Shown here piece by piece: positions 34,843-44,301 of a stretch of DNA of 64,000 bases (position 1 is the first letter of the stretch; every line of letters begins with the position of its first letter). Location: NCBI RefSeq assembly GCF_018333235.1, contig NZ_BORP01000001.1, positions 868,001-932,000 of the forward strand. Reading direction: 5' to 3'. The notes under the pieces are model-generated. The model did not search any database. It saw nothing but the letters and a program-made list of their open reading frames with translations, and was not told the DNA's origin. Source of the DNA: Ornithinibacillus bavariensis (GTDB lineage: Bacteria; Bacillota; Bacilli; Bacillales; Amphibacillaceae). The translations under genes and the position numbers were made by a program.

Positions 34843-37636
34843 CAAGCCCTTATTCCTCCTGTTGTATATTCCGGTAATTTGTCTATTAATTCTATATTGG
34901 AGAACTGTTAAACTATCTTCAAAACTAGAAAAGCGAGCTATATTGACCGTAAGGGTTATCGTATTTACTTTCGTTATCTTTGCACTTTGTATGCCAAATA
35001 TAACGTTTTCAGTTAAAGGAGTTACAACAGTTTTCGTAGTAGATCATTCTGAAAGCGTACGAAATCAAGAAGAAATCATGTTTGGGGCAATTGAAGAAGC
35101 AATTGAACAGATGAATGAGGACGATCGTTTTGCGATTGTATCAGTTGCAGAGGAAGGACAAGTTTTACAAACGTTATCATCACGAGATAAAGGAATCCTA
35201 GCTCCTAAAGCAATCGAAAAAACCTCTTATACGAATTTAGAAGAAGGGCTTCAACTTGCTGCAAGTCTCCTTCCTTCAAATTCTAAAGGGAGAATAGTAT
35301 TACTAAGTGATGGTAACGAAAATATAGGAGATGTGAAACGACAAGTAAATCTATTAAGCTCACAGGGAATATCAGTTGATGTTATCCCATTCTCTGTGTC
35401 CGTAGAACAAGATATCGTATTAGAAGATTTTCAAGTACCGGATAATCTATATTTAGGTGAAGAAGTCACGATGTCATTAGTACTGTCTAGCACTCATAAT
35501 TCAACTAGTAGGGTACGAATTAGAAAAAATAATGAAGTTATTATTGATGAGCAAGTTTCTGTCAGACAAGGGAAAAATGCTTATACATTTGATTACTTCA
35601 TTGATTCCACAGGAACACATAGCTTTCAAGTAGATGTTATCTCGGAAGATGATAGTATCTTACAAAATAATGTTGGTTATGCCATCGCAAATGTAAAGGG
35701 GACACCGACTGTTCTTTTAGTTGAGGGCAAGGAGGGTGAAGGTAAAAATCTTGAACAAGTATTCCTATCCTCTAATTTACAAGTAGAGACGATTAAACCA
35801 CACATGCTTCCCACAGCACTTACTGGGTTACTAGATTTTGAAGCGATTATATTTAGTAATGTTTCAGCAACAGATGTGACAAGGGAACAGATGGAGGTTA
35901 TCGAAAGTGCTGTAAAGGATTTTGGGATTGGATTCATGATGACCGGTGGAAACCAGAGCTATGGCTTAGGTGGCTATTTTAAGACACCTATTGAAGATTT
36001 ACTTCCTGTTGAAATGGATTTAAAAGGCAGAAAAGAGTTACCTTCCTTAGGGATGGTGATTGTTTTAGATCGTTCTGGAAGTATGGCAGGCTATAAGCTG
36101 GATTTAGCGAAGGAGGCTGCTGCTCGCTCTGTAGAACTACTAAGAGAAAAAGACACATTTGGGTTTATCGCCTTTGATGATCAACCTTGGCAAATTATAG
36201 ATACAGATGTAATCGGTGAAAAAGAAAAAGCGTCAGAGAAGATTCGATCAATCATAGAGGGGGGAGGTACGGAGATTTTCCCAGCTTTACAACTAGCTTA
36301 TGAACAGCTTGAACCACTTGAACTAAAACGAAAACATATCATTCTCTTAACCGATGGGCAATCTGCTACGAATAACGATTATTTCGAACTTATTAACGAG
36401 GGAATAGAGAAGAATGTTACCTTATCAACTGTTGCTATTGGAAGTGATGCCGACCGAGGATTGTTAGAACAGCTTGCAGAGGAAGGCACTGGGCGATTTT
36501 ATGATGTACAAGATGCCTCCACGATTCCTAGTATTCTTTCACGAGAGACAGTACTAACTACTAGAACCTACATCGAGGATAATCCTTTTTATCCAAGCTT
36601 CTTCGCTGGTACAAACTGGGATTTTATATTCCAGGAGGGAGTTCCAGAAATGAATGCCTATATCGCAACAGAGCCAAAACCAAGAGCGGAAAAGATCCTA
36701 GAAAGTGAAAAGGGTGATCCAATCCTCATCCGATGGCAATATGGTTTAGGCAACACAATAGCATGGACTACGGATGTCAGAGGAGAATGGGCAGGAAATT
36801 GGCCAGCATGGGAAAACTGGCCGATTCTATGGAATGAAGTATTATCGTGGACCTTGCCTTCATATCAACAACAATTGTACGCCATTGAGGAACAAATTAA
36901 TGGTAGGGAAGTTACGTTAAAGGTAACCTCTGATGAAATAGATCTTCTACCACTTCACGTAAGCGTGGTTGATGAAAAAGGAAATGAGTTACAGTCGGAA
37001 ATTCGTCCAACTGCACCAGGAGAACATGAGATTACTTTTAACGCTGATACTGGAGTTTATTTTATTAATTTATCTAAATTAGAGAACGGTCAAGTGACCA
37101 GTACCTATCAAACGAGCGTAGTTGTCCCTTATTCAAAAGAGTTTGCACTTGTAAGCGAAAATCAACAGCTACTTCATGAAATAGCTGAACTGAGCAATGG
37201 AACAGTATTAAACAACCCAGGGGACGCCTTTCGCGACGTAGATCGTAAAACTAGTGGGAAGCAGCCTATATATATGCCATTGTTACTTATAGCCTTTTTG
37301 TTATTCTTTATAGAAATTGCTATTCGTAGGTTCGGAATACAGCATCTTCTCGGCAGACTAATCAACTCTCGAGCTAAACCAGTAAAATCTATTGAAAATA
37401 AACAAGGGAAGAGTGGGCGAACATTCGAGCATTTTCGAAAGGCTACTGTAAAGAAACGCGAGAAGTCAGATACGCTGAAATCTATTGAAGATACTAGAAA
37501 TATTCCAAAGAAAGATAGTAAAGAGAATAAACCAAATCAATCTAATAGTCCTCCAAAGACAAGTAAAGCTTCCTCAGACAAACATGAACGCATGAAACGA
37601 CTCTTAGAGGCTAAAAATCGGAAAACAAAAGACTAA
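34826..37636 (+). CDS. Large double-vWA membrane protein with amidotransferase-like middle domain
   Basis: This 936-residue protein has N-terminal helices (LLLYIPVICLLILYW and a second), then a first vWA domain with VVDHSES (D73). A glutamine-amidotransferase-like region (VLLVEGKEGEGKNLEQ ... MMTGGNQSYGLGGYF) follows. A second vWA domain has VLDRSGSM (D415) and TDGQSATN. A beta-rich part, a helix near residue 820 and a Lys-rich cytoplasmic tail end the protein. ATG at 34826 follows GGGAGG; an upstream in-frame ATG at 34784 lacks a site. It is the last gene of the cluster and has the terminator after it. Function is unknown; it is probably a large envelope partner of MoxR. Confidence 0.9.
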   Translation: MGFQIDKPLFLLLYIPVICLLILYWRTVKLSSKLEKRAILTVRVIVFTFVIFALCMPNITFSVKGVTTVFVVDHSESVRNQEEIMFGAIEEAIEQMNEDDRFAIVSVAEEGQVLQTLSSRDKGILAPKAIEKTSYTNLEEGLQLAASLLPSNSKGRIVLLSDGNENIGDVKRQVNLLSSQGISVDVIPFSVSVEQDIVLEDFQVPDNLYLGEEVTMSLVLSSTHNSTSRVRIRKNNEVIIDEQVSVRQGKNAYTFDYFIDSTGTHSFQVDVISEDDSILQNNVGYAIANVKGTPTVLLVEGKEGEGKNLEQVFLSSNLQVETIKPHMLPTALTGLLDFEAIIFSNVSATDVTREQMEVIESAVKDFGIGFMMTGGNQSYGLGGYFKTPIEDLLPVEMDLKGRKELPSLGMVIVLDRSGSMAGYKLDLAKEAAARSVELLREKDTFGFIAFDDQPWQIIDTDVIGEKEKASEKIRSIIEGGGTEIFPALQLAYEQLEPLELKRKHIILLTDGQSATNNDYFELINEGIEKNVTLSTVAIGSDADRGLLEQLAEEGTGRFYDVQDASTIPSILSRETVLTTRTYIEDNPFYPSFFAGTNWDFIFQEGVPEMNAYIATEPKPRAEKILESEKGDPILIRWQYGLGNTIAWTTDVRGEWAGNWPAWENWPILWNEVLSWTLPSYQQQLYAIEEQINGREVTLKVTSDEIDLLPLHVSVVDEKGNELQSEIRPTAPGEHEITFNADTGVYFINLSKLENGQVTSTYQTSVVVPYSKEFALVSENQQLLHEIAELSNGTVLNNPGDAFRDVDRKTSGKQPIYMPLLLIAFLLFFIEIAIRRFGIQHLLGRLINSRAKPVKSIENKQGKSGRTFEHFRKATVKKREKSDTLKSIEDTRNIPKKDSKENKPNQSNSPPKTSKASSDKHERMKRLLEAKNRKTKD

Positions 37637-37642
37637 TTCTAC

Positions 37643-37684
37643 ATCCCATCTACTGGTATTGTTCTTAGATGGGATTATTTTTTG
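37643..37684 (+). terminator. Rho-independent terminator of the ABC/MoxR/vWA operon
   Basis: ATCCCATCTA pairs with TAGATGGGAT over a 13-base loop, followed by a T run. Confidence 0.85.
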
Positions 37685-37834
37685 TTCTCATTTCATCTAA
37701 ATGGTTATATCTGCAACAATATTTAGTTCATAAGACCTATATACGATAAAACAAATAGTATCTTTGATATATTGACGAATACAAGTCCTCACGCCAAGCT
37801 ATAAATAGAACTGGTAAAAAAGGAGTGTCATTCA

Positions 37835-39241
37835 TTGCGCAAGTTATTTACAGTACTATGTATTAGTCTCTTATTCCTAACAGTAGCATGTAGCAAGGAT
37901 TCTACTAAAAAAGAAGATGAAAAACCTAAAGTCACACAAAAAGAGGATATCGATAAGGATACTCTTAAACAAGAAAAAGGAACTGATTCAGAAGAATCTT
38001 CGTTCCAGGCGATACCTAATACTTTGGAAGATTTGAAGAATCAACCAGGCGGTACTTTAGTTGGGGAGCTTTCCCTGCAAAAGGAATTAGAAACAGATAC
38101 AAATGAATTAATGTCACGTATTGATACTGATTTACAGGAACAAATAAAAAAAATTACTAGTAATACAGATGATGCAAATGAAATCGTTATCGAAATAATA
38201 AAATTGTTAGGTAGTCCTAATTATAAGGAAGCAATTGAAAAAGCTGAAGCATTCAAGCCTTCCTTTAAAGACCCTTATCTTCCAAATCCAAAAAAAGTGA
38301 CCAAAGGAGAGAGCAAGGGAGAAATAGGAAAAGCAATCATTCTACTAGATGCAAGCTCAAGTATGCTCCTTAGTGTGAATGGTGAGGTCAAAATGGACAT
38401 CGCAAAAGATGCTGTAAAACGTTTTGCTGATGTTATTGGGCAAGAAAGTGACGTGTCATTAGTCGTTTATGGACATAAAGGTTCTGAATCGAACTCAGAT
38501 AAAAAGCTTTCCTGTGAAGGAATTGAAGAGGTTTATCCAATGGGCAGCTATGATGCTAATGAATTTGAGAAGTCATTAACAACATTTGAAAGTAAAGGTT
38601 GGACACCTCTAGCAGGTGCAATCAATAAAGCAACTAAAATGAGTAGTAATATGGATGGACCAATTACAGTTTATATTGTTAGTGATGGTATTGAAACCTG
38701 TGATGGGGATCCCGTCAAAGAAGCTGAAAAGTTTGCGAACGAAAACAAAGAACGCACCGTTAATATCATTGGATTTAATGTCGACAAAAAAGCAGAAGAA
38801 CAGTTAGTTGCTGTATCTGAAGCAGGTAATGGTAAATATTATTCAGCGAACAATGCTGATGAAATTCAGAAGACGATTGAATATGAGTGGTTACCTACGA
38901 TGGCAGATCTTGTGTGGGCACATATGAAAGCTCCCGGTCCGTGGGAAGTCATTGCTGAGAGGGATCGATACGGGGAAGAGTATTGGATAATAAGAAACCT
39001 CATCCAAAAGGAACACGACCGTATTCAAACTGCCATTAATATTCGCTATCAGGAGGATTTCGTAACCTCCGAGTTAGGCTCTGCTATCAAGGATCGGATG
39101 TTGGAGAGGTATTCTGCTAGTATGGATATCAATAATGATTTACAAACTAAAAAAATAGAAGAAATAGATCAAGTAGTTAACGAGATCAAAGAGCGAGTAG
39201 ACAATTGGACGAAAGAAATGGAAAGCATTAAAAATGAATAA
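37835..39241 (+). CDS. vWA-domain lipoprotein (YwmD-like)
   Basis: This 468-residue protein is a predicted lipoprotein with lipobox LTVAC at residues 15-19. The vWA domain has the MIDAS sequence ILLDASSSM, followed by an SDGIETCDGDP metal-side loop near the end of the domain. The C-terminal 100 residues are charged and helical. TTG at 37835 follows AAGGAGTG. It has its own terminator and is not part of the preceding operon, but its position beside it and the shared vWA fold suggest a related role. Similar secreted vWA proteins (YwmC/YwmD) exist in Bacillus. Confidence 0.9.
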   Translation: MRKLFTVLCISLLFLTVACSKDSTKKEDEKPKVTQKEDIDKDTLKQEKGTDSEESSFQAIPNTLEDLKNQPGGTLVGELSLQKELETDTNELMSRIDTDLQEQIKKITSNTDDANEIVIEIIKLLGSPNYKEAIEKAEAFKPSFKDPYLPNPKKVTKGESKGEIGKAIILLDASSSMLLSVNGEVKMDIAKDAVKRFADVIGQESDVSLVVYGHKGSESNSDKKLSCEGIEEVYPMGSYDANEFEKSLTTFESKGWTPLAGAINKATKMSSNMDGPITVYIVSDGIETCDGDPVKEAEKFANENKERTVNIIGFNVDKKAEEQLVAVSEAGNGKYYSANNADEIQKTIEYEWLPTMADLVWAHMKAPGPWEVIAERDRYGEEYWIIRNLIQKEHDRIQTAINIRYQEDFVTSELGSAIKDRMLERYSASMDINNDLQTKKIEEIDQVVNEIKERVDNWTKEMESIKNE

Positions 39242-39274
39242 GCTGTCTAAACAAAATATGCTGATGGAAAGTAT

Positions 39275-39314
39275 AAAAGCCTAGTTTCATTTATTGAGAA
39301 ACTAGGCTTTTTAA
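39275..39314. terminator. Terminator between vWA lipoprotein and AraC gene
   Basis: AAAAGCCTAGTTTC pairs with GAAACTAGGCTTTT over a 9-base loop. The T run is on the plus strand. The As on the other side allow minus-strand use too. Confidence 0.85.
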
Positions 39315-39373
39315 TGGATCCATAAACATTCTGGTCAATTTTTAAATTCAATTGTTTTTTGAATCTATTATCA

Positions 39374-40246
39374 TTACTTTTTTAAAATCGGTATCCATAT
39401 TTCACTCTTGAACGTTGGAGAGGTAATATCTTTATTCTCATTCCACAGGATTTCTGGACCTTCTATTTGTTCATAATTTGAGGATGGAAACCATTCAGAA
39501 TAAATCCGCCCCCATACGTCTTGAAGCGTATCTGGAAATGGACCGATCGCTTCAAATACAGCCCATGATGAAGCAGGGACTTCAAGGAGTGCTAGGTTAT
39601 TAGGACACGCTTTAGTTGTTGCTACACCTATATAATGATCAAGCTCCCCATTTTCCTCCATTCTGCCTTCTGAAAAATTCGTGGATGCACTAAGAAGTCC
39701 CTTAGGCTCAACATTAGATAGCTCCTTTAGCTTATTTATCATTTCTCCATCTAATTCTTTCCACATAGCAGCAATTTCCGGATTAACTCCATTGAAAATG
39801 ATAGGGACTCTTTTCTTCATACCGACAATGCGAAATGCCTCTTTTTCTTCAATTCGATAATTCATTTCACTTCCTCCTTTAATTGATAATTGGAAAGTCA
39901 TTGGTGGGTATGCTTTCAGAGAATGACCATGATCTCTTGCTTCGGATGGCAATATCCCATGCAGGTTTTGAAAAGCTCGTGCAAAAGAGTCAGGTGAGCT
40001 GTAACCGTATTTAATTGCAATGTCAATGACCCTTACACTGGTATCCTTCAGATCAAATGCTGCAAGCGTAAGCCGTCTGCGACGGATGTATTCCGATAAT
40101 GAAATACCAGCAAGGAAGGAAAACATCCTTTTAAAATGATATTCGGAGCAGAAAGCTCGCCTTGATATCTCTTTAAAGTCAATTTCATTCGTAAGATTTT
40201 CTTCGATATACTCTAATGCGCCATTCATGTTTTTAAGCAAATCCAT
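39374..40246 (-). CDS. AraC-family regulator with GyrI-like effector domain
   Basis: This 290-residue protein has an N-terminal AraC double helix-turn-helix ([31 protein letters not shown], then [29 protein letters not shown]). A C-terminal GyrI/BmrR-like effector-binding domain follows ([20 protein letters not shown] ... [14 protein letters not shown]). Such proteins sense small hydrophobic molecules and activate efflux or detoxification genes. The target is unknown; no efflux gene is adjacent. AAGGAGG precedes the start on the minus strand. Confidence 0.92.
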   Translation of the reverse strand: MDLLKNMNGALEYIEENLTNEIDFKEISRRAFCSEYHFKRMFSFLAGISLSEYIRRRRLTLAAFDLKDTSVRVIDIAIKYGYSSPDSFARAFQNLHGILPSEARDHGHSLKAYPPMTFQLSIKGGSEMNYRIEEKEAFRIVGMKKRVPIIFNGVNPEIAAMWKELDGEMINKLKELSNVEPKGLLSASTNFSEGRMEENGELDHYIGVATTKACPNNLALLEVPASSWAVFEAIGPFPDTLQDVWGRIYSEWFPSSNYEQIEGPEILWNENKDITSPTFKSEIWIPILKK

Positions 40247-40626
40247 TGTATGACCTCCTTACCAAAAGAATAGCAGGAAATGAATGTATCTATCCGACTT
40301 TTGGTGCACAATTATATCGGATCTTTCATAAGTAATACAGGATGTTATATCTAAATATAGTCGTTATTAGAATATATTATCCCGGAAAGGGTTGTATTGA
40401 AACTAATAACCATACAGATTTTGTTCAGGATGAAATGACCGTAAATATAATTGGTTGGTAGTGCTGGTAGATGTATATTATTAGTTTTATAGAAAATGAA
40501 CAAGTACATTTGGTAAAAGTTATTGACAAATTTAAGCTTGAACTATAAAGCTCTTCTTGATCCTTAAAATTTTGTTATGTTTTTATTGAATTTCCGGATA
40601 TAATTCAAAGGAGGAGTGACTTTAGT
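40247..40626. other. Intergenic region between araC-like and GNAT genes
   Basis: About 380 A+T-rich bases serving as the promoter region of two divergent genes. No coding frame, strong hairpin or known RNA motif was recognised. Confidence 0.6.
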
Positions 40627-41139
40627 GTGAAAAATATGAAGATAATAAATGATAATGATTTACAGTTACGACCAATACAGTTGACAGAGGATTTATCCAT
40701 TGCTCTGCCATGGTACCAGGACAAAGAAGTACTATACTATTCTGAAGGAGAAGGTACCTTACCCTACGACATAACAACTATTGAAAGAATGTATAATTAC
40801 CTAACAAAAAATGGTGAAGTCTATATAATCGAAATAAGAATAAGTGATCAATGGATTCCAATAGGTGATGCGACATTATCAAATGAAATGATTCCAGTCG
40901 TAATCGGTCACAAAGAATTTAGAGGGAAAGGTGTAGGTAAACGTGTAATTAACCTTCTAATAAAAAGAGCAAAAGAACTAAACTGGAAGCAAATTAATGT
41001 ACATAAGATATATTCTTATAATGTTGCATCGAGAAAAATGTTTGAAAGTTTAGGCTTTACAAAAACAGAAAACGGTTTGGACGAAAAAGGAAGAGAATAC
41101 TCCAGCTACAAACTCATATTAGATTCATTAGGTAAGTAG
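40627..41139 (+). CDS. GNAT-family N-acetyltransferase
   Basis: This 170-residue acetyltransferase has LQLRPIQLTEDLSIALPWYQDKEVLYYSEG at the start. The acetyl-CoA loop is VIGHKEFRGKGVGKRVINLLIKRAKELN (Q/RxxGxG/A equivalent FRGKGVG), then NVASRKMFESLGF. This RimJ/RimL-like plan acetylates an amine, but the substrate is unknown. GTG at 40627 lies downstream of AAGGAGG at rather long spacing (about 12 bases); ATG three codons later is even further away. Confidence 0.88.
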   Translation: MKNMKIINDNDLQLRPIQLTEDLSIALPWYQDKEVLYYSEGEGTLPYDITTIERMYNYLTKNGEVYIIEIRISDQWIPIGDATLSNEMIPVVIGHKEFRGKGVGKRVINLLIKRAKELNWKQINVHKIYSYNVASRKMFESLGFTKTENGLDEKGREYSSYKLILDSLGK

Positions 41140-41355
41140 AAGAGCAAATTATAATTAAACCTGTTCATGTTCATCTATATTAAAAGTTAATAGATGTTTA
41201 CGAAACCAGAGATAGAAGCTTTACGATAATCAATAGCTAGAGATTGTATATTATCCATTGGTATTACTACGAAGTGGGGAGACTTTTTATTTACAAATCC
41301 TTTTATATCTGTAATATCTTGGAGGAATTACGAGTTGACAACATTAGGAGTACAA

Positions 41356-42081
41356 CTAGATTGACAATTTCAAGTATACATAAATAATCACAAATCCCAA
41401 AAAACCCACAATGGAGGAGTATAATATTGTTGAATTTCTGATTGCTTCTCTGAAAACTTCCTTTATTGCGACCATAAAAATGATTGAAATGGCCAAGTTT
41501 ATCATAAGAGCAAGTATTGTAGATATACTTCCATCAATAAATTGTCCTAGGAATGAACCTAAAGCGATCGGGAACGAAATAATAAGTGTAACTAAAGCAA
41601 AAGTAATAATACCAAATCCTGCAAGAAATAATGGAGTAAAAACAATTATTCCTTCTGGTATGTTATGCAAAATAAGCGTTGTAAGCATCAGACTACCAAA
41701 ATCTGTACCAATTGTTGAACCAAGCGCTACACCTACAGGAAAATTGTGAAAGGCAATGCTTAAAGTTAAAAGTACACCGGAACGAACAAAAATATCCTTT
41801 TGGTGACTATCCGTAATAATAATAATTTTATCCATGAATTGATGAATGTATTGAAAAAGTATTATGCCTATCGTAATTCCAATAGCAAGGTTAACCCATC
41901 CCCCGAGTTCAATGCTTTCTGGAATCATTTCAAGCAACAAGATCCCTAATATGAGTCCAGTACACAATGAATAAATAAAGCCAAATCCGCGTTCGACACC
42001 TTTTAACATCCAAGCTAGCCCACCACCAGCACCAATGCCAATAGCAGAAGCGAATGCCCCAATAAACCATGTAGTAGCCAT
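41356..42081 (-). CDS. ZIP-family metal transporter
   Basis: This 241-residue membrane protein has about eight helices. The binding motifs of ZIP transporters are HNFPVGVALGSTIG and HNIPEGIIVFTPL, with a GGGLAW segment in the first helix region. ZIP proteins bring zinc or other divalent metals into the cytoplasm. It is divergent from an ArsR-type repressor and a CDF exporter, so it belongs to a metal-balance module. The minus-strand site TAGGAGCG precedes the ATG. Confidence 0.92.
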   Translation of the reverse strand: MATTWFIGAFASAIGIGAGGGLAWMLKGVERGFGFIYSLCTGLILGILLLEMIPESIELGGWVNLAIGITIGIILFQYIHQFMDKIIIITDSHQKDIFVRSGVLLTLSIAFHNFPVGVALGSTIGTDFGSLMLTTLILHNIPEGIIVFTPLFLAGFGIITFALVTLIISFPIALGSFLGQFIDGSISTILALMINLAISIIFMVAIKEVFREAIRNSTILYSSIVGFLGFVIIYVYLKLSI

Positions 42082-42162
42082 AATATCGCTCCTAAAAATA
42101 GATTGTCTTTAATTTTTATATTATTAAATCCAGCTGAATATACGGATTATTTAAAAGGTTGT

Positions 42163-42191
42163 TTGACAAATTATAAGAAACATAATATAAT
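42163..42191 (+). promoter_or_regulatory. Sigma-A promoter of the ArsR-type repressor gene
   Basis: TTGACA at 42163-42168 and TATAAT at 42186-42191 are both perfect consensus with 17-base spacing. Confidence 0.85.
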
Positions 42192-42216
42192 ATGAACATA
42201 TACTAATATATACATA
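42189..42216. promoter_or_regulatory. Candidate ArsR/CzrA operator at the repressor promoter
   Basis: TATGAACATA at 42191-42200 followed by an A+T-rich partner (TATATACATATT) overlaps the -10 box and start region. The same ATGAACAT/ATGTTCAT core recurs before the CDF gene. Confidence 0.6.
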
Positions 42217-42300
42217 TTAATAAAACGATATGCTTATTATTATTGTTCTTATTAAAGACCAATTTATAGTTTGGATTTGAAAAGAAGGGAGCGAAAATAT

Positions 42301-42627
42301 ATGGAAAAGAACTTGGAGAATTTCGGAATAAATAATAAAGACTTAGACGAAGAAACATTATTTGTTGTTTCACAAACATTTAAAGCACTAGGTGATCCTA
42401 CAAGAATTCGAATTCTTAACCTACTGTTTCATAATGAATATTCTGTTAATGCAATTGCAGAAACTTTACACTTACAACAATCAACTGTATCTCATCAGCT
42501 ACGATTTCTGAAAAATTTACGGTTGGTGAAATATCGTAGAGAGGGCACAACTTTATATTATTCACACGATGATGAACATGTTATGAATGTACTAAGACAA
42601 ACAATAGAACACGCTTGTCATAATTAG
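42301..42627 (+). CDS. czrA: ArsR/SmtB-family metal-sensing repressor (CzrA-like)
   Basis: This 108-residue winged-helix protein has [77 protein letters not shown]. The C-terminal helix carries DDEHV and IEHACHN, which matches the alpha-5 Zn/Co site (Asp-His and His-His) of CzrA-like sensors. ATG at 42301 follows GAAGGGAG; the upstream in-frame start lacks a site. Candidate operators lie at its own promoter and before the CDF gene, so I infer zinc-dependent derepression of efflux. Confidence 0.9.
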   Translation: MEKNLENFGINNKDLDEETLFVVSQTFKALGDPTRIRILNLLFHNEYSVNAIAETLHLQQSTVSHQLRFLKNLRLVKYRREGTTLYYSHDDEHVMNVLRQTIEHACHN

Positions 42628-42685
42628 TTTTGCTGAAAATGAATAGAATAGGTTCATGTAATAATAATCTTTGTTTTATATATTG

Positions 42686-42702
42686 TTATATGTTCATATA
42701 TT
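42686..42702. promoter_or_regulatory. Candidate CzrA operator before the CDF exporter gene
   Basis: TATGTTCATA at 42689-42698 is the exact reverse complement of TATGAACATA found before czrA. It lies 38 bases upstream of the exporter start. Confidence 0.6.
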
Positions 42703-42735
42703 AATTTTATCATTTTAACTATTGGAGGTTATATA

Positions 42736-43671
42736 ATGGGACACGATCATGGACATAACCATACACATGGAGCAAATAAAAAAGCACTGTTGCTAAGTTT
42801 TATTATCATTACTGCATATATGATAATCGAGGCAATAGGCGGATTCATTACGAATAGTCTTGCGTTAATATCTGATGCAGGACATATGTTAAGTGACTCT
42901 ATTGCACTTGGGGTTGGTTTATTAGCCTTTACACTTGGAGAAAAAGTGGCTAACTATAGTAAAACATATGGATATAAACGTTTTGAAATATTGGCTGCAG
43001 TATTTAATGGTGTAACACTCGTATTAATATCAATCTATATTTTCTACGAGGCGTATCACCGCTTTACAGAGCCTCCTGAAGTTGCCTCAACTGGAATGCT
43101 AATAATTGCTATTATCGGTTTATTAGTAAATGTATTTGTAGCATGGATTCTAATGAGAAACGGAGATACAGAAGAGAATTTGAACTTGCGTGCTGCATTT
43201 CTTCATGTACTAGGCGACTTACTTGGCTCAGTTGGAGCAATAGTTGCAGCATTGTTAATCATATTTTTTGGATGGGCTTGGGCAGATCCGCTAGCGAGTG
43301 TTCTTGTAGCAATTCTTGTATTAATAAGTGGATGGCGCGTTACTAAAGATGCTGTTCACATTTTAATGGAGGGTACCCCAAGAAATATAGAATTGGATTC
43401 TATTATTAGGACGATGGAAAATGTACCAGGTGTATTAAGTATTCATGACTTACATGTTTGGAGTATTACCAGTGGACAAAATGCACTTTCATGCCATGCG
43501 GTAGTGGATGAGAATTTGTCTTTTTATGAAACACAAACAATATTACGAAAAATAGAGCATGAATTAGAGCACCAAGGAATAGGCCATGTGACCATTCAAA
43601 TGGAAAATAATGACCATCCTCATGAGGATTCATTAATGTGTCAAAATCATGAGCATGACCATAAGCATTAG
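42736..43671 (+). CDS. czcD: CDF-family zinc/cobalt efflux protein (CzcD-like)
   Basis: This 311-residue cation diffusion facilitator starts with a His-rich tail (GHDHGHNHTHG). Six helices follow, with metal-site motifs SDAGHMLSDS and HVLGDLLGS. The cytoplasmic C-terminal domain has HDLHVWSITSGQNALSCH and ends in a second His-rich stretch. It exports zinc or cobalt in exchange for protons. The gene follows czrA by about 110 bases with a shared operator core. AGGAGG... at the start is GGAGG before ATG, and a terminator follows. Confidence 0.95.
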   Translation: MGHDHGHNHTHGANKKALLLSFIIITAYMIIEAIGGFITNSLALISDAGHMLSDSIALGVGLLAFTLGEKVANYSKTYGYKRFEILAAVFNGVTLVLISIYIFYEAYHRFTEPPEVASTGMLIIAIIGLLVNVFVAWILMRNGDTEENLNLRAAFLHVLGDLLGSVGAIVAALLIIFFGWAWADPLASVLVAILVLISGWRVTKDAVHILMEGTPRNIELDSIIRTMENVPGVLSIHDLHVWSITSGQNALSCHAVVDENLSFYETQTILRKIEHELEHQGIGHVTIQMENNDHPHEDSLMCQNHEHDHKH

Positions 43672-43725
43672 AGTAGTGAATAAATTAATAATACTAAGCA
43701 TTTAATTAAATCGAAGAAGTAAAAA

Positions 43726-43788
43726 AGACATCTGCCCTCCATTATTTTACGCATCCAATAATGGAAGGCAGATGTCTATATTTTATTT
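43726..43788 (+). terminator. Rho-independent terminator of czcD
   Basis: AGACATCTGCC plus TCCATTATT pairs with AATAATGGA plus GGCAGATGTCT over a 10-base loop, followed by a T-rich tail. Confidence 0.9.
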
Positions 43789-43855
43789 GAAACAAAGCGT
43801 AATCCTTGTATATCTAATTCGATTTTGTTATTATTTCTTTAATTCAATAGGATTT

Positions 43856-44000
43856 CCTTCGGGGTCGGGTGCAATTCCCAACCGGCGGTGATGAGGCATG
43901 CCTCTAAGTCCGTGACCCGGATTCATAGTTAATATGAAAACGGTGGATTTGGTGAAATTCCAAAGCCGACAGTTAAAGTCTGGATGGGAGAAGGAAGAAC
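43856..44000 (+). promoter_or_regulatory. FMN riboswitch (RFN element) of the riboflavin operon
   Basis: The conserved RFN segments are all present in order: the CCTTCGGGG-like 5' strand, CGGGTGCAATTCCCAACCGGCGGT, AGTCCGTGACCC, GGTGGATTTGGTGAAATTCC, AAGCCGACAGT and GTCTGGATGGGAGAAGGA. It binds FMN and shuts down riboflavin genes. GGGAGAA at its 3' end can pair with TTCTCCC at the foot of the following terminator, which gives an antiterminator. It is intact although ribD right after it is broken. Confidence 0.97.
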
Positions 44001-44050
44001 AATTTGTCAAAAATACTGTCTTTTGACGTTCGTTAGTTATGCTCTTTTTT

Positions 44051-44090
44051 CTCCCTTACCAATATAGGTAAGGGAGATTTGTTTGTTTGG
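44051..44090 (+). terminator. Riboswitch-controlled terminator
   Basis: CTCCCTTACC pairs with GGTAAGGGAG over a 6-base loop, followed by a T-rich tail. It is the expression platform of the FMN riboswitch. Confidence 0.85.
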
Positions 44091-44301
44091 AGATTCTTTT
44101 TGAAAGCTGTTATTCATAGCGGTTTTAGAGGAAATTTTCTTGCTTCAGGCAACGATATTGAGATGCTTATGGCCATTTTGAGGTTGAGTATACGAGAAGC
44201 TTTGTAATTCAACAAGATTGTTTATTCACTATATCTAAATAAGCAATCCATTTAATATTTAAAGAAAGTATTTCATGAATCGAAAACTATAGCAATAGCT
44301 A

